From contig NC_066317.1 in the NCBI RefSeq assembly GCF_022539315.1, positions 53,238,435 through 53,302,434 on the forward strand: a stretch of DNA of 64,000 bases, given 5' to 3'. This DNA comes from Serinus canaria (lineage: Eukaryota; Chordata; Aves; Passeriformes; Fringillidae). Shown in pieces: positions 1 through 11,517 of this stretch (positions are counted from its first letter, which is position 1; each line of letters starts with the position of its first letter). The notes beneath the pieces are model-generated. The model was not told the origin of the DNA and ran no database searches. It worked only from the letters and a program-made list of their open reading frames with translations. The translations under genes were made by a program, and so were the position numbers.

Positions 1-490
1 TCAATAAGGTTACCAAAAAGGTAATCTGCTATAAAAGGAGTGTAGCAGCTTGGACCCATTATTTTGCTCCTGTCCACCATATTCATTTGACAGAAATGAA
101 TTCAAGACAGGCTGAAGATGTTAGTGTGCAGTAATACTTCATAAAAATTAGATTTAAAAATAAATTAGGGTGTAATTACTCATCATCTTAGTTGTAAAAA
201 AAATTATTGCATTCCTGCTCAGGATATTTGTTTTAAGCAAAAATTCTGCTGAACACTGAAATAATAATGCCCACCTGTGCGGAATCTGCATACAGTCTAA
301 CCAAGAAAGTAATCTATGACAGCTTGTGGAAAAATTAAAAATTATATGTAGTGTTTCTTTTTTTTCTTTGGATGTGAATACAAAAATGCAACTAGATTCT
401 TGCTGTTGGAAAGCAACTTGTCATTCGTGGTGGCTCTTTGGAGAAAAAGTAGCTTTGTAGCAGTTTTAACCTGACCTTATGTTACTTTAG
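1..490 (+). other. SEPSECS: SEPSECS intron (3' part)
   Basis: AT-rich sequence upstream of the penultimate exon. No open frame resembling SEPSECS was found, so the preceding exon must lie before position 1. A pyrimidine-rich stretch and TTTAG precede the exon. Confidence 0.8.
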
Positions 491-581
491 CCATGTCGCT
501 GAAGACTCTAGATGAAACTAATGATGCTGCTGTTACCCAGCTTGGATCTATGCTTTTCACAAGACAAGTTTCTGGAGCAAG
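491..581 (+). CDS. SEPSECS: SEPSECS penultimate coding exon (91 bp)
   Basis: The acceptor is TTACTTTAG before 491 and the donor is GTAAGG at 582. The exon starts with the last two bases of a codon (probably GCC, Ala), then ATG TCG CTG, and ends with AG, the first two bases of an Arg codon. The ATG at 493 is internal to the protein and is not a start codon. Confidence 0.93.
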
Positions 582-1968
582 GTAAGGATATTATGAATTT
601 GAAAGATTGGGGGACTGGGGGGGTTGTATTAGCAGATATTGTACGAAATCCTGTGAAGTGTTTTGTACCAATTGTGTCATGATTACAGAAGGCAGTCTGA
701 CAAGTTAGAGAGTAATCACCCTTTGTCATCACTGTTAAAGATCAGTAATGTCTCCCTGCCTGAGTTACCAGTGAGGCTTTCTATGTCTACTTTAGTATCC
801 TAAATAGATAATCTATGCCCATTTAATTTAGTGTCATTATTCCCTAGTATCCCTTGATTTTATTTAGTTTCCAGATGTTGTCTGATCTTACAATATAGGT
901 GTAAGCTACAATGGAGGATCTTTGTTTTGTTTATTGCAGCACAAATATGGTTATGCCAGATGTCAAGGGAATAGGCTTTTGATATCCTACACAGCTTTTT
1001 GTCAAATGGAAAAAAATCTGCTTTCTGGAACTAATTGTGTTTTTAAAAAATTAAAATTAAAAATCTATAACCTGAGCCAGTCTGAGCTGAATTTATTTTT
1101 AGAGACACTGTTAAAATGAAATGCAAGCCAAATAATCTTTAATGATTTTGGTTTAAACCTTTTAGAAGAAGAGAATGATTTAAAATTTGTTTTGGCAGCA
1201 TTCCTTAATCTGAATATTACTGCTGCCATGCTAACTTCTGCCATAGACTTAATGTTATTTTTTTGTAGCAGAGCTGAATGTTTCCACATCAGAAGGTATG
1301 CTTCATTAGCTTGGATTATTCCACTTCCTGCCCAGATGAATGACAGTAAATCTATATGTACTGTGGTTAGATGCTCTTTTTAATTTGCCTGTCCTAACCT
1401 TGGCCGGTCCTGTAATTTTAACAGTCTTTGGTTGAAATTGTTTGAGAGTTTCAATTTTTGAAGTTAAAACTTTCGAAATCTTTCCCTGATGTGAAGGTTT
1501 CAGGTTTTCCCTTTTGTTATATAAGTAATTATTTTGTAGTATATGCTGTTTGACCTGGCATTTCAACAGATTTTAAGTTACGCTGGTATTGAGCATCAGT
1601 GGTAGGAATAGCAACTCCCTACTTCAATAGGAACTTGTGTAATTGTGTTCAACCTAGGGTACCACATAAAATGTCAAGGCATCTTTAACTGAATCATGAT
1701 TTTGTGTGTTTGTTTCAGGGTTGTTCCCTGTGGGTCTGTACAAACTGTGAATAACTACACTTTTAAAGGCTTTATGTCACATACAAATAACTATCCTTGT
1801 GCTTACCTCAATGCTGCCTCAGCAATTGGAATTAAAAAGCAAGATGTAGATGTATTCCTGAAAAGACTTGACAAGTGTTTGAAGACTTTTAGAAAAGAAG
1901 CAAAGCAAGAAAAAAGTACAAATGAAATCAGTGATGCTAACACAGCCACAGAACAACTTGAAGACTAG
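491..1968 (+). CDS. SEPSECS: SEPSECS, 3'-terminal coding part (last two exons; 5' part outside window)
   Basis: This encodes the C-terminal 112 residues of O-phosphoseryl-tRNA(Sec) selenium transferase. The family enzyme is cytoplasmic and PLP-dependent, and converts phosphoseryl-tRNA(Sec) plus selenophosphate to selenocysteinyl-tRNA(Sec), the last step of selenocysteine synthesis. The exons are 491-581 and 1719-1968, joined within an AGG codon. The joined frame reads through highly recognisable family segments: a MSLKTLDE start of the visible part, then [13 protein letters not shown] across the splice junction, then [20 protein letters not shown], followed by a Lys-rich helix and a polar, acidic tail ending LED before TAG. 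Splice sites are canonical (TTTAG/CC, AAG/GTAAGG, TTTCAG/GG). The catalytic PLP-lysine region lies upstream of the window. After the conserved RKE the tail is about 22 residues, which I recall as shorter than in mammals. Identification is by recognition of the protein, without alignment. Confidence 0.95.
582..1718 (+). other. SEPSECS: last SEPSECS intron (1137 bp)
   Basis: Runs from GTAAGG at 582 to TTTCAG ending at 1718. It is AT-rich, with no recognisable exon, repeat or RNA gene. The small open frames inside it have no family resemblance. Confidence 0.88.
1719..1968 (+). CDS. SEPSECS: SEPSECS terminal coding exon (250 bp) with stop
   Basis: The acceptor TGTTTCAG ends at 1718 and the first base completes AGG (Arg). 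The frame is open to TAG at 1966-1968. It carries the conserved [15 protein letters not shown] segment and the final helix [13 protein letters not shown], then a divergent polar tail. Confidence 0.94.
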
Positions 1969-2099
1969 AAGATACAGATTTAGTAACACAGGAAGATAAG
2001 GTTTTGTCTGAAGTATGTCAGGTTTGTATTGGGTTAGGACTGTGCATCTGCAATGCAGAAATTTATTCTTGATCTTATGTTCTTTTTATTGAAAACAGT

Positions 2100-2105
2100 A
2101 ATAAA
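2100..2105 (+). terminator. candidate proximal polyadenylation signal of SEPSECS (AATAAA)
   Basis: AATAAA lies 132 bp after the stop in an AT-rich context. It could produce a short 3'UTR isoform. No strong GT-rich element follows immediately, so use is uncertain. Confidence 0.4.
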
Positions 2106-2403
2106 AATTTGGATGGAATTCAAGAAAGTAGGTGATACTCTCCAAGGACAAAGGACCAGACACACGTTTTTTGCAGTGTATGAAATGCACTTAATATCTG
2201 CCAAAGTAAAGCTTTTTGTTCAAAGACTTACAGTTTGCCTTTCAATCTGTGTGTGGCTATTTGGACAGTGTTTACCAAATCACAGTATGTTTGTTCACAT
2301 GTTTTTGTTTAACAGTATTGTCTGTGGCAGTGACTGAATTCCCTCCTAAATGTAGACCATCCAAGCAACATTTCTCTGCTCTCAGAATACTTTGTTTTTC
2401 ATC

Positions 2404-2409
2404 AATAAA
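2404..2409 (+). terminator. likely main polyadenylation signal of SEPSECS (AATAAA)
   Basis: AATAAA followed at once by TGTGTCACATTT, that is, a hexamer with a GT/T-rich downstream element, 436 bp after the stop codon. This is the best candidate for the transcript end. Confidence 0.6.
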
Positions 2410-2425
2410 TGTGTCACATTTAATT

Positions 2426-3617
2426 TCTTTTCAAAGATTTATGCAAATGTTTGGATAGCACTTATTAACAGTGCTCAGACTGCATGGGTAAATGAGGGAG
2501 TTGGAATAGTAATGTTTTTCAGGTGTTCTCACCTGTCATGAACTACCTAGAACTAGTCAGCCTCCAGTGGCAAAGAAGGAACCTAGAGTACCTCATATCC
2601 TTTCAGTACTTAGCTCTTGAAAACATCTGCATAGTTCAGCAGCCCAAAGGAGCTTTAATACTGCATGTCAGGGTTTGTGAAGTGAAGAGGTACAGTTACT
2701 GCAGGGGTTTGGGTTTTTTTTATTTTTGTTCTTCTGATTTGATAGGGTGATCAGATCAAAAACTCTCTGGAAAGGAGGAATACCATGTAGGAAAAATGCT
2801 GTTTTAAGAGCCAGTGAGACCTGAGAGTATTTTGGCATTTTCAGTCCACTCTTGTTGAAGGAGCTATAGTTCCATTTTTGTAGGGTCTCTTGCCATTGTC
2901 ACTGTTGCTTCTGTGAATCTGTGCAGTTGCTGATTTGAATTCATTAAGCAAACAATAGATTCAGAGTCTGTTCCTCAGACAAAGGTTCCATATCACTGGA
3001 GTGACAGTGCTGCAGGTTGCAAAATGTGTAGTTATTCTTAAATGTGGTTACTATAGCGTCTATGTAATTTACTGTTCAAAGTAAGCATAATGTTCAAAGA
3101 CATTTTCTTTGTCTGTAGCATTGTTCAGGAGATCACCATTAATGAGTTCTAAGTGTCAGGAAATGTTTTAGTTACTTGGTTGAGTGGGATCTGAGACATG
3201 CATCCTTCAGAGCCCTCTGTAAATCACTTTCTCAAAATAGTGGTGCTTTTGAGAGATTGTCGGTCCAGCACATTCAAATGAATTCACGCAAGAGGTGATG
3301 GTAGTATGTGGGAGTTAATAACGTGCTAATCATCATGAAGGTGCTCTCACTTAATGAGGTCCCTTGTATCTTCAGCTTAAGTGGAACTGCTGCTTCCACA
3401 TTGTTATTGCTGGAGTTACACATTAGATTGATTAAAGCTTGTGCAGGTACAGCTCCCCAGACTGCAGTCACCATTGTTGTTTGCTGTACAAACACATCCT
3501 AGGAGACATGTCAGGTAAGTTGGTCACTGAGCCCTTGTGGCTGTAAGGAGATGTAAATAGCTTGTCTTTTCTTTCTTTCTCTCTTTCCCCTCCCCCCCCT
3601 CCCTCCCTCCCCCACCT

Positions 3618-3660
<43 letters not shown>

Positions 3661-6600
3661 GAAACCATGCTCTACCTCAGTTTTTCCAGTCAGTAAAACT
3701 TCCACAAACTTTGGAGCCACTTCTCTGCAGCTTACTGCCTCAGTATTCTGTATATTGGAGCAGCCACTGAAAACCACCAGGCCTTAGTGATACCTTTCTT
3801 CCTGGTTTTTGGTATTGCCTGAATGAGTATAAGTTATTGATTTAGATGACCAGTCACAGAATGTTAATGTTAGCACTATTAATAAAAGAGTTTAGGGAGA
3901 TGTGTGCTAGCAGCTAAAATAAGCATTTTGATGAGTAGTATCCTGTTTCTGAATAAAGAAAATAGCATTTGCCTTCTCTGAGAGGAAGACATTTCTGCCT
4001 TTTTTGGTCTCATAATTTATTGTCTGCTGAAAGTAATTCAGTCACTTCTAACACAGATTGAACTGCTTCCTTGATTAATGTTTTTTTCTGTCTGAAATGT
4101 TTCCCATTTGCAATCAAAGCTGAAAATTTCAACAAAGCTCTGAACAAGAGTTCATAGACCTAAATAGTTTTTGGGTTTTACTTCTTAAACCTTTTTTATT
4201 AAAAAAACTGTGATGGCTTTAATTGGAAGCAAATACAAAATTTAATTTGTGTCATTCAAGTTCTTCACAGATCTTAGGGAAGCCAGCTGAAGTAAAAAAA
4301 TCTAAAGTATTTTGAAAAATGTTTCCCAGCACAATGTATGATCTCTTGAACTAAGTATTCATGTTATATTGCTTTGGTAAGCTTTTGTACCAGTTTTCAG
4401 TTTTGTTTGCTTGCTTTATCCCCATAAATATATTTAGTTTTAATTAATATTAATTTTTTAGAGACAGAACCATTCTATAATGTTGCATAAATGTAAGGAA
4501 ATTTTAAGTAATTAAAATGCAATATCCTTCTAAGTAAGTGGAGAAGACATGGTTCTTTACAGCATATTTGAAACAGGAGATTCAGTAGAGGATAAAAAGT
4601 CCTTTTCAAGTAAGGGTATAAATTTCTTAGTCTCTATTCAGTAATGTCTATAATAAAGTAGTGAAATAACTCTGGAGCATGTACCCATGAGCAGAGGTTT
4701 CATGTCCTTTGTGTAACAGTTACAGGGAGATTTCATGGCTATGGCAGCTCCTGCCCACTAAAAGCAGTCCTGTGAAAGATGGCAGTGGACAAACTGTGCA
4801 GCATAAAACAAATAACAAATGCATTAGCAGTACTTGCCTTCTATGAAGATCTCTCCAAGATTGTACAGTGAAGTAGAAAAAGCTTATTAATTAAGTTGCA
4901 GCCCTTTTCCTAACCTCTATGTACACTCATCGCTAAAGGCTTTCACGTGGCTCAAAAATCTGCAAGAACCAACTTGCTGCCCCCAGCTTCTACATTATGA
5001 GGGAGACATCTGGGAAGGCTGCCTGGGCTCCAGAACATACTCAGGGCTCATAGAGCAGGAATCCTTAATAGAAACACCAAGCAGAGATGCCCATGTAGTA
5101 AGGCTGTCTCACAGCTATTTATGTATCTACCTTTCTCCATCATCTTCTAGGTTACAGCACGTAGCTTGGGTGCAAGGGTAGGCAGGGACCACTCAGGCTG
5201 CTGCAGTCTGAATCACCAAAGTGACCTTCCCCCTATAGGGCCTGCAACTGTTGTGTGAGATGCTTTGCTTTCCCTATGATGTTGCATCTTAGACTCTCTG
5301 GATCTATACAGGTGGAAGAAATGAGGGAGCAGATGGTTCTGCCTTATAAAAATAGCACTGGGATAATAGAGTGCAAGTGAATTGACACTGAATGACCCAT
5401 CTCACAGGCCCATTCTTAGTTTACTTTTTTTTTTGTAGTATCTGAGATAATCAACAAAACAAAGGACTTGGAGCAATAATATTGCCTATTTGTGCTTTGC
5501 TCATAACAATTGCCTAAGATACAAAGCAAATAAAATCTACCAGATGCAGCAAATTCTCTTGAGCCTAAGAAAGCAAAATTGTAATGTTGCAAATGTAAAT
5601 GCTGGCATTGCAGCTTAATACACATATAAACCGAGCAATCTATATTGTGTGATCATCATTTTTTAAGAAAGGCTGGAGCCCAGAGACTAGCAAATGTTCT
5701 CATCTGCAGTGTATCAGCAGTTCTCAGTCTTCAGCTGCTGTACAGATAATAATTCTAATTGAAGAATCATTACATGGATCCATATGTGAATGATAGATGG
5801 GCTACAGCCTTTTGTTCATGATACTTTAAAGACTGAGTTGCTGCTTTTACTTTTATATGGGGAGATTAGATTGCCTCCCCCTGCTTTTTTTTTAATGCAA
5901 CATTTTAATCACCCTGGTCTGACAGGATTTGGAATCTGAAGGGAAAACAATTTCTATAGCTGACAATTTTTTTAAACAATAGCTATTTAAAGTCTTGAAT
6001 TGGTTACAAAGTGACACTCCACAGAGAATCTTTGTTCAAATGTTTTTAATTCTGAAACTAGTGCTTGAAAAATTGTGTTCCATGTGCTCTGTAATAATTG
6101 TTTTTCATATATTATACTTTTTTTTCCCCTCAAAGATAACAGCATACACTTTAGTGCAGTTTAATAATCCTTTTTAAAAAACCATAGTTTAAAAGGCATT
6201 TGCTCCATTACTCATCAAGCATCTGTTGTATCAAAGAAGTGGTAATATATTTATCTTGATGGATAAGCTTCAGTGTTCTGGACCAAGTTCAGTGTAACTG
6301 GACCAAGCTTTCAATATTCCTTTGGGGATCCTAAAGTCAAGTTCATGGTCTAATTAAGATTGGTGTGATGATTATATCTGCTGCTGAACAGGAGTCTTTC
6401 ATCAAACCTCATTTCAACTAAATTCAAAGCAGATCCAGTTCAGAAGCTGAATTGATTTCTTAATGTGGATGGTGGAGTTTAATTTGCCTTTAGATCCTGT
6501 ATTCTAATCCAGGCTAAGTCAGTTATAGTAGAATTATAACTGTTTGATGTTTAACTTAATGTGAATAGAAAGAATGTAGGGGTTTCAGCGGGCTGCTACC

Positions 6601-6837
6601 ATTCCTATTGCTTGTTCTCAAAGGGCTACAAATATTAGGCTGCTGTCTTACACCTGTGCTGTTTGGAGGGTGCTGTTGGTCATGTACATGTACAATGACA
6701 GCAGCAGAGGTGTGTGTGTGTTTGTTATTGATCTTTTTCTGGGCACCCCAAGTAGGAGCACACCACCTGGGAATTCAAGATGAACATGTAGCATTACTCC
6801 TGATCTGTGTTCTCCAAAAACTCTGAGGTAAATTTCT
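2426..6837. other. intergenic, no gene seen
   Basis: AT-rich, single-copy-looking DNA downstream of SEPSECS. The only striking object is the polypyrimidine tract at 3565-3657. Short open frames here show no conserved domain or splice-consistent exon chain. Confidence 0.7.
3565..3657. repeat. polypyrimidine tract ending in T38
   Basis: About 93 nt of almost pure pyrimidine on the + strand: TCTTTTCTTTCTTTCTC-type, then C-rich blocks, then an uninterrupted run of 38 T at 3620-3657. A single A at 3614 interrupts the tract. Translations on the opposite strand give poly-Lys/Gly-Arg open frames that are artefacts of this tract. Confidence 0.95.
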
Positions 6838-7177
6838 TGTGAATGAAGTGTACCAGAGGAGCACACGGCCAAAATACAGGAAAAAGGAGCAAGGTCTCCT
6901 GTTATCATCTTATTACAATGGCTCCATACATTCTCGGTGATTTCTCATGGGCAGCTCCTCACAGCACAGACTCCTTCACAGCCTCCAACTCTCTTCACAG
7001 TACAGCCAACAAACCCCAACTCTCTTCTCAACTAGCTAACCCACTCTTTTGTAGCACTCTTCTTATTGGACAGCTGTGGCCTGTTAAAGGTAGGCTTGTT
7101 CTTAATCTTTGCTGATTAGTACAGCTGCAACTCCTCAAGTGTGAGACTACTTTCTGCACTATCTTTATTTTCTTACA
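6838..7177 (-). mobile_element. putative solo LTR of an endogenous retrovirus, minus orientation
   Basis: Read on the minus strand, this 340-bp segment starts TG and ends CA. In order it has a CCAATAAG box, a TACAAAAG TATA-like element about 25 bp later, and an AATAAG poly(A)-like signal followed by a T-rich U5-like end. It is flanked by the 4-bp direct repeat TTCT (6834-6837 and 7178-7181), a plausible but weak target-site duplication. The composition resembles passerine LTRs I remember, but the family name is not certain and there is no internal retroviral coding sequence. Confidence 0.45.
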
Positions 7178-7181
7178 TTCT

Positions 7182-10082
7182 ATCCCTCCGCAGTCTCCAA
7201 CATTTTTGAAGCTTTTACGTTGGTTATATGTGTTTGGCTCTTGCGACGTATAAAGCTCATATTGCTATGGGAACTCATGTAAAGAATGTTTGCAGCCATT
7301 CTTGTTGCTTTACCTGAACTATTTCTGAGCTACCTCTGTAGGTGCTGGGACAAGGTGCACTGCTGCAGCACTGCAGCTGGCAGGTCACAGGTGCAGCCTG
7401 GAGCTCTTGCTGCAGGAGAATTTGGTGCCCAGTAGAGGAAAGCATTCCTGCTTTGCTTTGGTATTGGGCTGCCAAGCACATGTGAAGTAGAACTAGTTTG
7501 CAGACACAGCTACTGTTGAGGAGTTAAACCTGCAACTTCCTGGAGTCTGAGGAACTGCAGAAGAGAAAAGAGCTTAGTTTGGTCTACAATATGTCAAATT
7601 GAGAAATGTAGCTGTTGAGGGAAAATAATATGTCTGTTATTTTCTATAGAAATGTCTTTTTAAAAATTGCAACATACTGTGTAAATTCTTTATTAAATAC
7701 AAATTTGCTTACTACTCTCATTGTTTTCTTGTGGCTTCTGATTCTATACAGCATCTATTTCAATAGTGGTAGAGGAATTGCAAAAAGCTTAGTGGGTGGA
7801 GAGGCTTTGGATACAGTAAAGACACATTTTTAAATGGAAGATGAGGAAAGTGTCTAGAAAGTTCATAAAAATAGAAATAGCCTGAAATGCTTGCTATGCA
7901 GTTGAGGAGGTGTTGAGTCTCCAGGAGGATCAGAGTATGCATAGTAAAGTCTTGACCTCTTGCACGGTGCAAGCACCAGAGAATACTGTCAAAATGTAGC
8001 TCTCATTTCATCACAGTGGTAGCCTACTCTCTAATAGTATGCATTTCCAGTACTCTGTTCGGCCCTCACCCCACTGAGTGATTTTGGCTGTGTTTTTTTT
8101 AGACTCTTTATGAGTGCAGCAGAAAAAGGATGGGAAGGGAGGAAAAATGCCTACCAGTGAATTGCCATCCCCACTGATGCAGAACCTCCTATGCAAGAAG
8201 TCAGCTGGAGCACAAAACAGCAGCAGGTGCAAGTGCACATGCCACTGGCTTTTTTTTTGTTAGAGGGTTTATAATCAGTAAATGGATTTGAATCTAATTT
8301 TTTTTAATAATGTTTTAACTAGTGTCATTAAAACTCATGCTCATATCCCATACAGATGGCACAAACTGTCACGCTCTGGTTTTCTCTTTGGTTTGGTTTC
8401 TAAAAATTTCTGCTGAATGTTAAATCTATGTCTAAATCTGTGAAAGGATAGCACTTCAAGTTTCAGAAAAGATGCACCTCATGTTGACCTAGCAGTGCAT
8501 GTTTTCATTGGGCCCCACAGAGTTCATTTTCCATCTCTGGAGACATGCTTAGGAATTTCAGCCTCATTAATCCAAAGCCTCTTGAAGGGAGGTGCTGTGT
8601 CACTGAGAAAGTGGAGGTCTTTGTGGGCTCTTCAGAGTGTCTTGTGCTGGCTTCACCCCGTGACTTCTGGATCCATATGCTCGTTTACAAGTAAATAGCT
8701 TTCCATCTCTCTTTGCACTGCAATGGGCAGTATAAATGCTTCTTCATTGCTTCTACACCCTTATCAGTATTTAAAGTTATGGCAAGTGGAACACTGCTGC
8801 TGCCTCAAGCAAGGCTGTAAGGCGCATGTGAATTTGCTAGTGGGGTGGAGCAGGATGCGAGGGTGTTTGAGCTGGGATGATGGCACAACTTGTGCTCCTC
8901 ATCCTGAAACACCATTGCTCTGCCAGGTGAGGCAGGGCTGCCGTGGCCCTCCTGCAGTGTCAGCTAGGCAGAAGCGAAGTGTGCAGCTGCCCTTGGGGTG
9001 CCCGGTGTGCTGATGTGAAAGGGAGTGGTGTTTTCTCTTTCCTAGACGGGATGGCCCTGCCGGGGGCTCAGGAAGCAGAGGCAGTAACAATGTATTTTTA
9101 TAATGGAAGGTAGCAGCAGCGCTCAGGACTCCTGGGGCACCACTTAGCAGAGTTAAAAGATGCCCCTTTCATTTAGTTGCTATATATCTGCATTTCTGCA
9201 TCTCCCTATTTGCTTTGTTCTTGCATAAACCCCTCTCCCTGCATTTGCACGCCCCAGTTTTCCTCTTCCTTGCAGTTTTTGTAGATTTTTACATCCATGC
9301 GAGTGGTGGCAAAGCTCAGCTCTTTTGCTGTGAGAGCATTTAGCATGTATGCTGCATTTACTTGGCATAAGCATAGAAGGCCACAGTAGGGGCAAGACAG
9401 TGGGGAATGGAGCCAGTTGTTTACATTTTCCTCCAAAGGGCTGGTAGGTCAAACATCCTTCTCCTGTCCACAATTCTCTGCCATTAACAGCTGTTAGCGA
9501 GTGTTAGCGCATCATATTTTTTCCCCTCGAGGCTGAGTACATTATCTCTACAACACTCTAGCACCTTGCTGGGAACAGCCACAGCTCTGTTTTCAAAGTG
9601 TTTTGTTAATGCTTGTGACCTTGGTGGTGTGACCACAACACCTGCTTTACCTGATAAGATCATTAATTTTTTTTCTCTTCAGCCTTTGTGTGGAGCATAA
9701 GCAGATCTTCATTTGTACCTGGGAAACGTTTCCCAAACATCAGCTTACTAGAGCACTGACCTGTATCTCCCGGTATTTTTTAATGTGTTAAATAGACAAT
9801 TAAAAGAAATCACTTCAATAAAGGCAGAGTGAACACAAGCTCCTCGTTAGCTGCAATCGAGCAAGACGGTGTTGGAATCAATGATGTGGCTTTTCAGCTG
9901 TCACTCTGCCACAGCAACAGCTGTCTGTCAGTGGAGGTGACAGCAGAGAGCTGATCTATTCTCTTCTCTGAGCTATAGAGATAAGCTGCACGTGCACAAT
10001 GAATGTGTTCTCTAAATAAACACATGGGGAAGAGCAGAGGGGTTTTTTTAATGATAAATCTTTTCACTCTTCTAACAGTTCC
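7182..10082. other. intergenic, no gene seen
   Basis: Nothing recognisable apart from ordinary unique-looking DNA. The stretch 8480-9470 is more GC-rich, but open frames there lack domains and look random. Confidence 0.65.
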
Positions 10083-11055
10083 TCCTTCCTGATGGATTGA
10101 GAACTGGCTGAACAGCAGATCCCAGAGGGTCATAATCAGTGGCATGGGCTCTAGTTGGAGGCCTGTCTCAAGTGGTGTCCCCCAGGGTTCAATACTTGGC
10201 CCAGTACTGTTTAATTTATTCACCAGTGACTTGGATGAATGTTCAGATGCCTCCTCAGCAAGTTCATGGATGACACAAAGTGGGTAGAAGCTTTGGGCTG
10301 ATCCCTCTGAGTGCTCTGCACAGCAATCAGAAGGAATCAGAAGGACCTGCACACTCCCTTCAGAAGGACCTGGGCAGGTTGGAGAGATGGACAGGAAGGG
10401 ACCATTTGAAATTCCACAAAGGCAAATGCAGGATCCTGCACCTGGGGAACAAAATCCCCAGGGACCAGCACATGCTTGGGGACAAACTGCTGGAAAGCAG
10501 CTCTGCAAAGAAGGACCTGGGGGACACTGAGTGTCTGTGAGCCAGCAGTGCCCTTGTGGCCAGGAGGGCCAGTGGTACCCAGGGGTGCATTAGGGAGAGC
10601 AGTGACAGCAGGCTGAGGGAGCTGATCCTGTCCCTCTACTCAGCCCCAGTGAAGCTCATCTGGAGTTCTGTGTCCAGTTCTGGGCTCCTCAGTACAAGAG
10701 AGACATGGAGCTCCTGGAACAGGTCCAACAGTGGGCTATAAGGATAATTAAAGGGTGGGAACACCTCTGTTACGAGGAAAGGCTGAGGGAGCTGGGCCTG
10801 TTCAACCCTAACATGAGATGACTGAGAGGGAAGCTCATAATTATGAGGAAGAACTTCTTTATTGTGTAAGTGACTGGGTGCTGGAACAGGTTGCCCAAAG
10901 AAGTTGTGGAGACTCCTTCCATGGAGATACTCAAGAACCATCTGGACACAATCCTGTGCCATGTGCTCTAGGATGGCCCTGCTTGAGCAGGGAGTTTGGA
11001 CCAAATGGCTCACTGTGATCCTTTCCAATCTTACCCATTCTGGAATTCTGTGAGT
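10083..11055 (+). mobile_element. CR1 LINE fragment, 5'-truncated, with degenerate reverse transcriptase
   Basis: A sense-strand CR1 retrotransposon 3' part. It begins within the reverse-transcriptase region: a frame reads [21 protein letters not shown], and shortly after comes an FMDDTK motif (near 10262-10285) matching the F-A/M-D-D catalytic box. It continues through the CR1 C-terminal ORF region (an ERWTGRDHLKFHKGKCRILH-like segment) and ends with the CR1 3'UTR, where the CCATTCTGGAATTCTGTGA end resembles the family's short terminal repeats. Several frameshifts and stops break the ORF, so it is inactive. The left edge is the 5' truncation and is approximate. Confidence 0.9.
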
Positions 11056-11098
11056 CCTCCTCCTTTTTCAGTTTACCAGATTGCTGTCACCCCCTCCC

Positions 11099-11119
11099 TT
11101 TTTTTTTTTTTTTTTTTTT
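11099..11119. repeat. poly(T) run, 21 nt
   Basis: Uninterrupted T run about 44 bp downstream of the CR1 3' end at 11055. CR1 elements do not normally end in poly(A), so this is probably an independent homopolymer. Confidence 0.9.
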
Positions 11120-11489
11120 CCCAGTGGCTGTGGGTTGTTCTGCTTTTTGCCTAACAAATTTGGTTTTTTGCATGTTGCTGCATTGAATTTCTGTGACTCC
11201 ATCCCACCTTCTGCTGTGTTCCACCTTCAATCAAGGTGGGGTCTGCCAGAGGAGGACAAGCAGGTGGTGCTGCCTCCAGGGCTAATGTCAGTGCCATGGC
11301 TGCAGCTGATGTCCATAAAGTGCTGATTGCAATTGTTTGGATAAGGTTTAAATGGGTCTTTAACTCAGCTGTAGAAGAGCTCTAGGGGCTTGTGAAGGGA
11401 TTAGCCTTACTTTAGGCTTTTCCCCAGTCCCTTGTGTAGGCAGGCCTTGCATTTGCTTTTGCTCCTTTATTAATCAGGCATTTATTAAA

Positions 11490-11517
11490 ATTGTTTATTA
11501 AATTGTTTATTAAATTG
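11490..11517. repeat. short tandem repeat, 12-bp unit, about 2.3 copies
   Basis: The unit ATTGTTTATTAA occurs at 11490-11501 and 11502-11513, and is followed by ATTG. Perfect copies. Confidence 0.9.

Larger units (their letters stand above)
1969..2425 (+). other. SEPSECS: SEPSECS 3' untranslated region
   Basis: Sequence between the TAG stop and the likely cleavage zone downstream of the AATAAA at 2404. The end is inferred from the signal, not observed. Confidence 0.65.

Noticed and set aside
3468..3777. Minus-strand frames with poly-Lys and Gly/Arg stretches
   Set aside because: Translations of the polypyrimidine tract; no real protein.
9894..10508. 204-codon open frame on the minus strand
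   Set aside because: It is antisense to the CR1 element at 10083-11055 and adjacent DNA; no domain or splice support.
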